Source: Halobacteriales archaeon QS_9_67_15 | GTDB taxonomy: Archaea; Halobacteriota; Halobacteria; Halobacteriales; Haloarculaceae | DNA: 16,751 bases | NCBI GenBank assembly: GCA_003023165.1 | Contig: PXSD01000143.1 | Coordinates: 1 to 16,751, forward strand | Direction: 5' to 3' | Part shown: in pieces, positions 1 to 6,891 of the stretch | Layout: each line of letters begins with the position of its first letter | Position numbering within the stretch: position 1 is the first letter of the stretch | The notes under the pieces: generated by a model | The model's database searches: none | Seen by the model: the letters and a program-made list of their open reading frames with translations, nothing else | What the model was told of the DNA's origin: nothing | Translations under genes and position numbers: made by a program

Positions 1-26
1 AAGCTCTACGCTCGTTGCAGGCGGGG

Positions 27-51
27 GCTTAGCGCCTGTATACAGCTAAGC
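27..51. repeat. Hairpin-forming inverted repeat near the window start
   Basis: GCTTAGC (27-33) and GCTAAGC (45-51) are a perfect 7-bp inverted repeat. A 10-bp palindrome, CTGTATACAG, sits at 36-45 between and partly inside the arms. No gene is visible on either side up to 263, so it could be the terminator of a gene outside the window or a protein-binding site. The sequence alone does not decide. Confidence 0.45.
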
Positions 52-114
52 GAAAACTGACGTCCGTGAATCGGTGTAGACGCGGACATTTTTGCCCCCG
101 AATCCCCCGCGCGG

Positions 115-130
115 CGCCGTGATCACGGCG
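115..130. repeat. Perfect 16-bp palindrome flanked by GAATCCCC direct repeats
   Basis: CGCCGTGATCACGGCG is a perfect palindrome centred on GATC. The octamer GAATCCCC occurs on both sides in direct orientation, at 100-107 and 132-139. The stretch 1-263 holds no recognisable gene; these repeats and the hairpin at 27-51 are what can be seen in it. A protein-binding site or a relic of an insertion are both possible. Confidence 0.5.
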
Positions 131-232
131 GGAATCCCCGGGTTTACGTTCGCGAAGGAGGATTGCCGGACATGACCGCCGATGAAATCCCTCACTCGCT
201 CGTTTTCTGAGATTGCGTCGACTGGGAAAACG

Positions 233-260
233 CTTAGAAGGGGCCGAATACAACGTATTC
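233..260 (+). promoter_or_regulatory. vapBC promoter with palindromic operator candidate
   Basis: A weak TATA-like element (CTTAGAA, 233-239) is centred about 27 nt before the vapB ATG. Directly behind it lies a perfect inverted repeat, GAATAC (246-251), AAC, GTATTC (255-260), ending 3 nt before the start codon. VapB-type antitoxins are known to bind palindromes at their own promoters. Placement between TATA box and start would let a bound repressor block RNA polymerase. The operator role is inferred from position and symmetry. Confidence 0.55.
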
Positions 261-263
261 AAT

Positions 264-482
264 ATGAGCACATCAATCCGTATCTCCGACGACACGAAAA
301 AACGACTCGAAACGCTGAAACGGGACGACGAGTCCTTTGACGAGCTCCTCGCCCGACTGTCGCGAACTGATAAAGACGTCGACGAGATGGGCGGATTCGC
401 CGACGACGACATCGTCGAGGGCATGGCCAAGACTCGCGAAGAGTTGAACGAGTCATTCGAGAAACGAGCGCAACAGGAATGA
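264..482 (+). CDS. vapB: VapB-family antitoxin
   Basis: A 72-residue acidic protein beginning MSTSIRISDDTKKRLETLK. The N-terminus has the short basic strand and helix (about residues 3-20) of haloarchaeal VapB/RelB-like antitoxins, followed by DDESFDELLARL and a charged C-terminal half likely to wrap the toxin. A start at 213 in the same frame is possible, but the ATG at 264 fits the family length, the MxTxI start typical of these antitoxins, and a TATA-like element 27 nt upstream. It overlaps the toxin gene by ATGA, the usual coupled arrangement. Expected role: neutralises VapC and represses its own promoter at the palindrome 246-260. The pair is visibly richer in A+T than the operon downstream, which fits horizontal acquisition. 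The family call rests on motif and neighbour, not on alignment. Confidence 0.85.
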   Translation: MSTSIRISDDTKKRLETLKRDDESFDELLARLSRTDKDVDEMGGFADDDIVEGMAKTREELNESFEKRAQQE

Positions 483-880
483 TCTGTTTTGATAACAGCG
501 TTTTCAGTCGCTACGCTTCCAGGCAGTCATATCCGGACGTCGACCGGTACCTGAGAGACCACTCGTCAGAGCGGTGGCTTCTCCCCTCGATGGTTCTGTT
601 CGAGTACCTCCGCGAATACAGCGTCCATTCCGCAATTCAAACCAAGCGGGGATCGGCGGAAGCCTCCGTCGACAAGGTCGTAGACATGGATGCAGACGTC
701 GCTGAAGAAGCTGCGAATATCGATGCGCGCCTTTCGGCGGCGAACACTAGTCTTGACGTCGCTGACCTGCTCATCGCCGCGACAGCGCGTGCGAACGGAG
801 CCACGCTGACCACCAGGGACAAGAACGATTTCGACAAGTCCCCCATTCGTGAATTGGTGGGGGTCGACATTATCGACTAA
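479..880 (+). CDS. vapC: VapC-family PIN-domain ribonuclease toxin
   Basis: A 133-residue protein of standard VapC length. The PIN-domain acidic set is complete: Asp5 in MICFDNS, Glu42 in the PSMVLFEYLRE segment, Asp96 in DVADLLIAATA, and Asp114 in the terminal TTRDKNDF motif. PIN proteins of this type coordinate Mg2+ or Mn2+ with these acids and cleave RNA, often tRNA or rRNA; the target here cannot be told from sequence. Translation is coupled to vapB through the ATGA overlap at 479-482. No frameshift or missing catalytic residue is seen, so the toxin should be active unless neutralised. The gene ends 97 bp before the next one, with no clear terminator between. Confidence 0.9.
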   Translation: MICFDNSVFSRYASRQSYPDVDRYLRDHSSERWLLPSMVLFEYLREYSVHSAIQTKRGSAEASVDKVVDMDADVAEEAANIDARLSAANTSLDVADLLIAATARANGATLTTRDKNDFDKSPIRELVGVDIID

Positions 881-946
881 AAACCTACTCGTTCGGAGAC
901 GCCCACTCACGTCCGGGCGGCCGCGTCACGCGGGTCGGCGACGGGG

Positions 947-978
947 TTTTAATTGCTCGGGGTGGTACGAGGTAGCAA
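947..978 (+). promoter_or_regulatory. Promoter of the RHH regulator gene
   Basis: A TTTTAATT element (947-954) is centred about 27 nt before the ATG at 978, the classic archaeal TATA spacing for a leaderless transcript. TTGCT (953-957) and AGCAA (974-978) form a short inverted repeat across the expected polymerase contact region, a weak candidate for autoregulation. The interval 881-977 holds no other visible feature. Confidence 0.6.
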
Positions 979-1520
979 TGAGTACGGACCGGCTGACCAT
1001 CTCGCTCGACGGCGAGGCCCGGGACGCTCTCGACGACGTCGCGGAGGTGACCGACCGCTCACAGAGCGAGATCGTGCGGCGCGCGCTCACGTTCTACGCG
1101 GCGAACTACGAGGCGGCGAGCACGGATAGCTCGGAGACGCTCGCGGAGTACTACAAGATGCTGACCGGCGGCGAACACGTACTGCTTGACATCGACTTCC
1201 TTCACTGCTTCCTCGACCACGTGCAGGAGGACGGACAGCCGCGGCCGTCGTTCATCGAGGACGCCGACCGGGTTTCGGACTACCACGCGCAGGAGTATCA
1301 GGACCGCTTCGGCTCCCTCGACGAACTACTGGAGTGGCTGTCGCTGTGCGGGTTCCTGACCGTGCGGCGGACCACGGAGAACACCTACCACATCGTGTTC
1401 CCGTCGGCGGACATCCGGTGGTTCATGACGCGGTTCATCGAGCGCAGTGTCGCCGGTCTCCCGTTCGACGTAGAGATCGAGGAAGGGGTCGCGAAGGTGT
1501 TACTCACCGAGCAGTCGTAG
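978..1520 (+). CDS. Ribbon-helix-helix (CopG/Arc-type) transcriptional regulator with C-terminal domain
   Basis: A 180-residue protein. Residues 4-42 form a ribbon-helix-helix DNA-binding unit: strand DRLTISLD, helix EARDALDDVAEV, turn TDRSQ, helix SEIVRRALTFYA. The remaining roughly 135 residues are far more than a minimal RHH protein needs and contain hydrophobic strands (HVLLDIDFLHCFLDHV, TYHIVFPSADIRW), suggesting a separate folded domain for ligand sensing or oligomerisation. I do not recognise that domain. The start at 978 is preferred over an in-frame ATG at 849, because the longer version would add a low-complexity Arg-rich leader and lose the TATA box 27 nt upstream. It lies 141 bp before the transport/hydantoinase operon in the same orientation, so control of that operon is a reasonable inference but is not shown by the sequence. 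Confidence 0.8.
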   Translation: MSTDRLTISLDGEARDALDDVAEVTDRSQSEIVRRALTFYAANYEAASTDSSETLAEYYKMLTGGEHVLLDIDFLHCFLDHVQEDGQPRPSFIEDADRVSDYHAQEYQDRFGSLDELLEWLSLCGFLTVRRTTENTYHIVFPSADIRWFMTRFIERSVAGLPFDVEIEEGVAKVLLTEQS

Positions 1521-1571
1521 CGACGAGCCGTCGGTCCGCCAGTCGTCTCCGTCTCCGTGAATACGCTGCAC

Positions 1572-1639
1572 GAACACGCACACACTTGTTCACACGCGGG
1601 TCACCTGTCGTGTGCAGTACTCACAAATACCGATATATG
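1572..1639 (+). promoter_or_regulatory. Promoter of the hyu-liv operon with candidate operator
   Basis: GATATATG (1632-1639) is a strong TATA box centred about 27 nt before the ATG at 1662, predicting a leaderless or nearly leaderless mRNA. Upstream, GAACA (1572-1576) and TGTTC (1587-1591) form an inverted repeat with a 10-nt spacer. CTGCAC (1566-1571) and GTGCAG (1612-1617) form a wider one. Either could bind the RHH protein encoded just before. No second strong promoter is visible before livF ends, so this one probably drives all eight genes. Confidence 0.6.
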
Positions 1640-1661
1640 GGCGGAGCATCAGTGTCAGCGT

Positions 1662-2993
1662 ATGCCACACGACGACTCGTTCGGCGAACGACTGAAACGG
1701 CGGCGCTTCATGCGCATCGCGGGCGCAGCGGGGGCCGCGGGACTCGCAGGCTGCGTCGAAGGACTACAAGAGGGCGACGACGGGGACAGTGACAGCGGTG
1801 GCGACGGCGGCGGCACCACCGACACCGGCACCGACAGCGGTAGCGGCAGCAGCGAGACCGTCGACATCGGCGTCGCAATCCCGTTCAGCGGCGACCTCAG
1901 CGACTTCGGGGCGCCGATGCAGAACGGCTTCGAGATGGCGATGGAGGACATCAACGCCGCGGGCGGCCCGAACGGCCGCGAGGTCGAACTCCACTTCGAG
2001 GACACGAACTCGGCGTCCACGCAGGGCGTCAACGCCGCGAACAAGCTCGTCGACACGACGAGCGTGAACGCCCTCTTCGGCGCGGTGTCCTCCGGTGTCA
2101 CCATCAGCATCGCGCAGTCGGTGACCATCCCTGGCGAAATTCTACATACCACGCCGGCGTCGTCGTCGCCGGTCATCTCCACGCTCGACGACAACGACTA
2201 CGTCTGGCGAACGCGCACCAACGACCGATTCGTCGCGCGCGTCATGTCGATGATCGCCGAGAACGAGGGCGTCGAGACGGCCGCGGTCCTCTACGTCAAC
2301 AACGACTTCGGCTCCGCGCTCGCGGACGTCTTCGAGGAGTCCTTCGAGGGCGAGGTCACCGCGACGGTCGGCTACGAGTCCGGGGAGTCGTCCTACCAGC
2401 AGTCGCTGTCCACGCTGTTCGAGGACAACCCCGAGTACGTCGCGCTCGCCGGCTACCCGGAGAGCGGCACCACGATTCTCTCCCAGTGGTATGAGGGCGG
2501 CTACGGCGGCAACTGGATCCTCCACACCAGCCTCCTCTCGGATGAAGTCATCGACAGCGTCGGCGCGGAAGTGATGAACGGCATGTACGGCGTGCGCACG
2601 AAGCCGCCGAGCAGCGGCGCCACGGAGTCGTTCGTCAGCGACTACGAGGACGCCTACCCGGACACCCAGCTGTTCTCCCCGTACTCGTGGAACTCCTACG
2701 ACGCACTGATGTCGTGGGCGCTGGCCGCCGACGCCGCCGGCTCCGTCGAGTCGTCGGACGTCGTGGAGACGCTGCGCGAGGTGTCGAACCCGCCGGGCGA
2801 GGAAGTCTCCTACGGCGAGTTCGAGAGCGGCGTCGACTTCCTCGACGACGGCTCGGAGGTCGACTACTCCGGCCCGAGCGGCGCCGTCGACTACGACGAC
2901 AACGGTGACGTCGCCAGCGACGTGGTCGTCGTCAGCGTCGAGGACGGCGAGTTCGTCGACCAGGAGACGATTCCGGCAGAGGACCTCGTCTAA
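1662..2993 (+). CDS. Tat-exported lipoprotein solute-binding protein of a LivJ/Leu-Ile-Val-type ABC importer
   Basis: A 443-residue protein. The N-terminus has a twin-arginine signal (RRRFM at residues 13-17), an Ala/Gly-rich hydrophobic core and a lipobox LAGC with Cys31 as the lipidation site. A low-complexity Asp/Gly/Ser/Thr tether follows to about residue 66, as is usual for haloarchaeal surface lipoproteins. The binding domain then opens with DIGVAIPFSGDLSDFG and continues with NGFEMAMEDINAAGG, the type 1 periplasmic-binding fold of the branched-chain amino acid/amide family. It captures substrate outside the membrane for LivHM. The start at 1662 is set by the TATA box 27 nt upstream and by the Tat motif; an ATG at 1557 would push the signal inward. 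It is separated from its permease genes by hyuAB and an MFS gene, which argues for a substrate of the Hyu enzyme over leucine, isoleucine or valine (inference). Confidence 0.9.
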   Translation: MPHDDSFGERLKRRRFMRIAGAAGAAGLAGCVEGLQEGDDGDSDSGGDGGGTTDTGTDSGSGSSETVDIGVAIPFSGDLSDFGAPMQNGFEMAMEDINAAGGPNGREVELHFEDTNSASTQGVNAANKLVDTTSVNALFGAVSSGVTISIAQSVTIPGEILHTTPASSSPVISTLDDNDYVWRTRTNDRFVARVMSMIAENEGVETAAVLYVNNDFGSALADVFEESFEGEVTATVGYESGESSYQQSLSTLFEDNPEYVALAGYPESGTTILSQWYEGGYGGNWILHTSLLSDEVIDSVGAEVMNGMYGVRTKPPSSGATESFVSDYEDAYPDTQLFSPYSWNSYDALMSWALAADAAGSVESSDVVETLREVSNPPGEEVSYGEFESGVDFLDDGSEVDYSGPSGAVDYDDNGDVASDVVVVSVEDGEFVDQETIPAEDLV

Positions 2994-2995
2994 GT

Positions 2996-3064
2996 CCCCC
3001 CTCCACTCATGGACACACACCAGCCACCGCACGTAGTCACAGCACAGCCTCGACCGCAGGGGGG
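2996..3064 (+). promoter_or_regulatory. Intercistronic element that could mask the hyuA ribosome-binding site
   Basis: CCCCCCT (2996-3002), 2 nt after the binding-protein stop codon, is the exact reverse complement of AGGGGGG (3058-3064). The G run is the only Shine-Dalgarno-like sequence before the hyuA GTG start (3071). Pairing in the mRNA would form a long-range stem hiding it. Whether it forms is inference; the complementarity is directly visible. Confidence 0.35.
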
Positions 3065-3074
3065 TAGCGCGTGA
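3009..3074 (+). CDS. Possible 21-residue leader/coupling peptide before hyuA
   Basis: The ATG at 3009 opens a 21-codon frame, MDTHQPPHV... ending ...QGGSA, whose TGA stop (3072-3074) overlaps the hyuA GTG start (3071-3073) as GTGA. It runs through the G-run ribosome-binding site of hyuA, so ribosomes translating it would open any masking stem and could re-initiate on hyuA. Its His/Pro-rich, non-acidic composition is unlike haloarchaeal proteins, and short frames arise easily in GC-rich DNA, so it may not be translated. Confidence 0.25.
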   Translation: MDTHQPPHVVTAQPRPQGGSA

Positions 3075-5131
3075 ACCCCGCGGACGGAACGCGCGTCGGC
3101 GTCGACGTCGGCGGCACGTTCACGGACATCGTCACGGTCCACGACGACCGCGTCAACGTCACGAAGACGCCGTCGACCCCGGACGCCCCCGAGACGGGCG
3201 TCGTAAACGGGCTGGAGAAGAGCGCCGACGACGCCGGGTTCGAGTTCGGGGACGTCGCCTTTCTCAGCCACGGGACCACCGTCGCGACGAACGCCGTCCT
3301 CGAGGGGACGTGGGCCGATACCACGCTCGTCACCACCGAGGGGTTCCGCGACGTCCTCGAGATCGCGCGCCAGAACCGCCCGGACATCTACGACTTCGAC
3401 GCGGAGAAGCCCGCGCCCATCGTCCCCCGTGACCGCCGCTTCGAGGTGCCCGAACGCCTCGACGAGCGCGGGAACGTCCTCCGTGACCTCGACGAGGACG
3501 CGGTCCGCGAGCTCGCCGCGGACGTCGCGGACAGCGGCGCGGAGAGCGTCGCCGTCTCGCTTCTGTTCGCGTTCGAGAACGACGACCACGAGCGCCGCGT
3601 CGCCGAACTGTTCCGCGAGGAGGGTGTGGACGCCTCCCTCTCCTTGTCCAGCGACGTGCTCCCCGAGATTCGGGAGTACGAGCGCACGCTCACGACGTCG
3701 CTGAACGCGTCGCTGAAGCCCGTGATGGACCGCTACATCGGGAGCCTCGACGAGCGCGTGCGCGAGCGCGGCGTCGGCGCCGAACTCAAGATCATGCAGT
3801 CCAACGGCGGCCTCATCACCGCCGAAGCGGCCCGCGGGCGGCCCGTCAACACGCTGCTGTCCGGGCCCGCCGCGGGCGTACAGGGCGCGACGTTCGTGGC
3901 ACAGCGCTCCGGCGTCGAGGACGTCATCACGATGGACATGGGCGGCACGTCCTGTGACGTCTCGCTCGTCGAGGGCGGCGACCCGCTCATCTCGACGGAC
4001 GTCACGGTCGGCGACTACGCCGTCGGCGTCCCGATGATAGACATCCACACCGTCGGCTCCGGCGGCGGCTCCATCGCGTGGGTGGACAAGGGCGGCGCGC
4101 TCCGCGTCGGCCCGCGCTCTGCCGGTGCGGACCCCGGCCCCATTTCGTACGGTCGCGGCGGCACCGAACCGACGACGACGGACGCCCACCTGCTGCTCGG
4201 CCGCCTCGACCCCGACCGCTTCCTCTCCGGGGAACTCGACGTCGCCGTCGACGACGTGCGCACGGCGTTCGAGGCGAAACTGGGGGACGAACTGGGCATG
4301 AGCGCCGCGGAGGCCGCCCAGGGCGTCCTCGACGTGGCGAACGCGAACATGCAGCGCGCGCTCCGCGTCGTCTCCGTCGAGCGCGGCTACGACCCCCGGG
4401 ACTTCGCGCTGGTCGCGTTCGGCGGTGCCGGCCCGCTGCACGCGTGCCGCCTCGCCGACGACCTCGACATCCCGAAGGTCGTCGTCCCGCAGACCGCGGG
4501 CGTGCTGTCCGCCCTCGGCCTGCTCATCAGCGACGTGCTCTACGACTACAGCGTCTCCCGCGTGCGCCGCATCGAGGAGGTCTCGCCGCGGGACGTCCGC
4601 GACGTGTTCGCGGACCTCCACGACTCCGGCGCGCAGCGCCTCGCCGACGAGGAGGTCCCGGAGGACGCGCGGTTCTACGAGCGCACCGCGGACCTGCGGT
4701 ACGCCGGCCAGTCGTTCGAGATCTCGGTACCGGTGCCGGACGGCGAAATCGACGAGCACGCCATCGACACCGTCGTGGAGCGCTTCCACGAGCGCCACGA
4801 GCAGCGCTACGGACACGCCGACCGCAACGAACCCGTCGAACTCGTGACGTTGCGCCTGCGGGCGCGCGGCGGCGTCGACACGCCCGCGCTCGAACCACCG
4901 GCCAGCGAGGGCAGCGTCGAGGACGCCGTCCGCGAGGAGCGGGCGGTGACCTACGGCGGCGACGCCCGCGAGACGCGCATCTACGACCGCGCGGAACTGC
5001 CCGCTGACGCCTCCTTCGACGGGCCGGCGGTCGTCGAGGGCGCGGAGAGCACCGTCGTCGTCCACCCCGGCCAGACCGCGGACGTCGACGAGCACGGGAA
5101 CCTCGTCGTGGACACCGGGGGTGGTCGGTGA
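3071..5131 (+). CDS. hyuA: Hydantoinase/oxoprolinase family subunit A (HyuA)
   Basis: A 686-residue protein of normal HyuA length with a GTG start. It has the ASKHA (actin/sugar kinase/Hsp70) nucleotide-binding elements of the family: GVDVGGTFTDIV at residues 10-21, SHGTTVATNAV at 66-76, the second phosphate motif MDMGGTSCDVS at about 288-298, and the Gly-rich VGSGGGSIAWV near 328-338 followed by GPRSAGADPGP. In characterised relatives (N-methylhydantoinase, 5-oxoprolinase, acetone and acetophenone carboxylases) this subunit binds ATP and activates the substrate by phosphorylation, and subunit B completes the reaction. Which substrate is used here cannot be decided from sequence. The stop overlaps the hyuB start (TGATG at 5129-5133). 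The alternative, a carboxylase, is not excluded; the importer in the same operon favours a cyclic-amide or similar solute. Confidence 0.92.
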   Translation: MNPADGTRVGVDVGGTFTDIVTVHDDRVNVTKTPSTPDAPETGVVNGLEKSADDAGFEFGDVAFLSHGTTVATNAVLEGTWADTTLVTTEGFRDVLEIARQNRPDIYDFDAEKPAPIVPRDRRFEVPERLDERGNVLRDLDEDAVRELAADVADSGAESVAVSLLFAFENDDHERRVAELFREEGVDASLSLSSDVLPEIREYERTLTTSLNASLKPVMDRYIGSLDERVRERGVGAELKIMQSNGGLITAEAARGRPVNTLLSGPAAGVQGATFVAQRSGVEDVITMDMGGTSCDVSLVEGGDPLISTDVTVGDYAVGVPMIDIHTVGSGGGSIAWVDKGGALRVGPRSAGADPGPISYGRGGTEPTTTDAHLLLGRLDPDRFLSGELDVAVDDVRTAFEAKLGDELGMSAAEAAQGVLDVANANMQRALRVVSVERGYDPRDFALVAFGGAGPLHACRLADDLDIPKVVVPQTAGVLSALGLLISDVLYDYSVSRVRRIEEVSPRDVRDVFADLHDSGAQRLADEEVPEDARFYERTADLRYAGQSFEISVPVPDGEIDEHAIDTVVERFHERHEQRYGHADRNEPVELVTLRLRARGGVDTPALEPPASEGSVEDAVREERAVTYGGDARETRIYDRAELPADASFDGPAVVEGAESTVVVHPGQTADVDEHGNLVVDTGGGR

Positions 5132-6885
5132 TGGTCGACTCCGTGACCCTCGAAGTCATCCGGAACGGCTGCGCCGCCATCGCCGAAGAGATGAACGCGA
5201 ACCTCGTGCGGACGGGCTACTCCCCGAACATCAAGGAGCGCCGCGACTGCTCGTGTGCGCTGTTCGACGCGGACGGCGAGATGGTCTCCCAAGCGGAGAA
5301 TATGCCCGTCCACCTCGGCGCGATGCCGTTCTCCGTGAAGGCCGCCGTCGAGACGTTCGAGGGCGACCTCGGGCCCGGCGACGCGGTGCTGCTGAACGAC
5401 CCGTTCCACGGCGGCGCCCACCTCCCGGACCTGACGCTGGTCTCGCCGGTGTTCGCCGACCCCGAGTCCGAGGACCCGACGCTGGTCGCGTACGCCGCGA
5501 ACCGCGCACACCACGCCGACGTCGGCGGGTCCACCGCGGGGTCGGTCGCCGCGGACTCCACGGAGATCTACCAGGAGGGCCTGCGGATTCCGCCGGTGAA
5601 GCTGTTCGAGGACGGCGAGGTCGCCGACGACGTGATGGAGATGATTCTGCTGAACGTCCGCACGCCCGGCGAGCGCCGCGGAGACTTGCGCGCACAGGAG
5701 GCCGCCAACGAGACGGCCCGCGAGCGCGTCCACGAACTCGTCGACCGCTACGGCGTCGAGGAGCTCTCGGAAGCGTTCGACGAGGTGCAGGACTACTCCG
5801 AGCGCCGGATGCGCGCGGAACTCGAGGAGTTCCCGGACGGCACGTACAGCTTCGAGGACGTCCTCGACGACGACGGCCGCGGGAACACGGACCTCCGCGT
5901 CTGCGCCTCCGTCACCGTCGACGGCGACAGCGTCCACGTCGACTTCGACGGCACCGCCGACCAGACCGAGGGCCCGGTGAACGCCGTGCTCGCGGTCACC
6001 TCGTCGGCGACGTACTACGCCATTCGCTGTGTGACCGACCCGGACATCCCGCCGAATCACGGCTGCTACCGGCCAATCGACATCGACGCGCCGGAGGGCA
6101 GCATCGCGAACCCGAAGCCGCCGGCCGCGGTCGTCGGCGGCAACCTCGAGACGAGCCAGCGGGTCACGGACGTGGTGCTCGGCGCGTTCGGCACGGAGGC
6201 TCCCGAGCGAGTGACTGCGGCCGGACAGGGCACGATGAACAACATCACGTTCGGCGGCACCGACCCCCGGGACGTCTCCGCGAGCGCCGCGAGCGGAGGC
6301 TCGTCGGACTCGTCCGACGGTGGCAGCCCGTACGCGTTTTACGAGACGCAGGGCGGCGGGTTCGGCGGCCGGCCGAACGGCGACGGCCTCGACGGTGTCC
6401 ACGTCCACATGTCGAACACGATGAACACGCCCGTCGAGGTGCTGGAGACCGCGTACCCGCTGCGCGTCCGGCGGTACGCCTACCGGCCGGACTCCGGCGG
6501 TGCGGGCGAGCACCGCGGCGGCCTCGGCCTGCGCCGGGACATCCAAGTCCGGGGCCACGTCGCACGGTTCAGCCTGCTCGCGGACCGCCAGCAGCACCGG
6601 CCGTACGGCATCGCGGGCGGCGAACCCGGGGCGTGCGGCGCGGCGTACGTCTACGACGACGAGGCGTACGGCGACGACGCGGGCGAGCGCCTCCCGCAGA
6701 AGTCCGTCCGCGACCTCGACCCGGGCACCGTCGTGAGCGTGCGCACGCCGGGGGCGGGCGGGTTCGGCGACCCCGCGGACCGCGACACCGAGGCGATCGC
6801 TCGCGACCTCGACCTCGGGAAAGTCACCGAGGGGTACGTCCGCGAGTACCACGGACTCGACGCGCCGGACGCCGGGGGACGATGA
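5131..6885 (+). CDS. hyuB: Hydantoinase/oxoprolinase family subunit B (HyuB)
   Basis: A 584-residue protein from the ATG at 5131 (a GTG at 5128 would add one residue). Family hallmarks are clear: EEMNANLVRTGYSPNIKERRDCSCA (residues 19-43, seen in pieces), the SQAENMPVHLGAM segment, NDPFHGGAHLPD at 89-100, the LNVRTPGERRGDLRAQ segment, and Gly-rich GGGFGGRPNGDG in the C-terminal third. HyuB partners HyuA in a cytoplasmic ATP-dependent complex that opens cyclic amides or, in some relatives, carboxylates ketones. The one-base overlap with hyuA predicts matched translation of the two subunits. No truncation or frame break is seen. A Ser/Gly-rich insert (SASAASGGSSDSSDGGS) near residues 387-403 looks like a surface loop. 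Confidence 0.92.
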   Translation: MVDSVTLEVIRNGCAAIAEEMNANLVRTGYSPNIKERRDCSCALFDADGEMVSQAENMPVHLGAMPFSVKAAVETFEGDLGPGDAVLLNDPFHGGAHLPDLTLVSPVFADPESEDPTLVAYAANRAHHADVGGSTAGSVAADSTEIYQEGLRIPPVKLFEDGEVADDVMEMILLNVRTPGERRGDLRAQEAANETARERVHELVDRYGVEELSEAFDEVQDYSERRMRAELEEFPDGTYSFEDVLDDDGRGNTDLRVCASVTVDGDSVHVDFDGTADQTEGPVNAVLAVTSSATYYAIRCVTDPDIPPNHGCYRPIDIDAPEGSIANPKPPAAVVGGNLETSQRVTDVVLGAFGTEAPERVTAAGQGTMNNITFGGTDPRDVSASAASGGSSDSSDGGSPYAFYETQGGGFGGRPNGDGLDGVHVHMSNTMNTPVEVLETAYPLRVRRYAYRPDSGGAGEHRGGLGLRRDIQVRGHVARFSLLADRQQHRPYGIAGGEPGACGAAYVYDDEAYGDDAGERLPQKSVRDLDPGTVVSVRTPGAGGFGDPADRDTEAIARDLDLGKVTEGYVREYHGLDAPDAGGR

Positions 6886-6891
6886 CTGACG

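Noticed and set aside
849..977. Upstream ATG start for the RHH gene
   Set aside because: It would add an Arg-rich leader overlapping the vapC end and the TATA box at 947-954; the ATG at 978 gives a standard RHH N-terminus.
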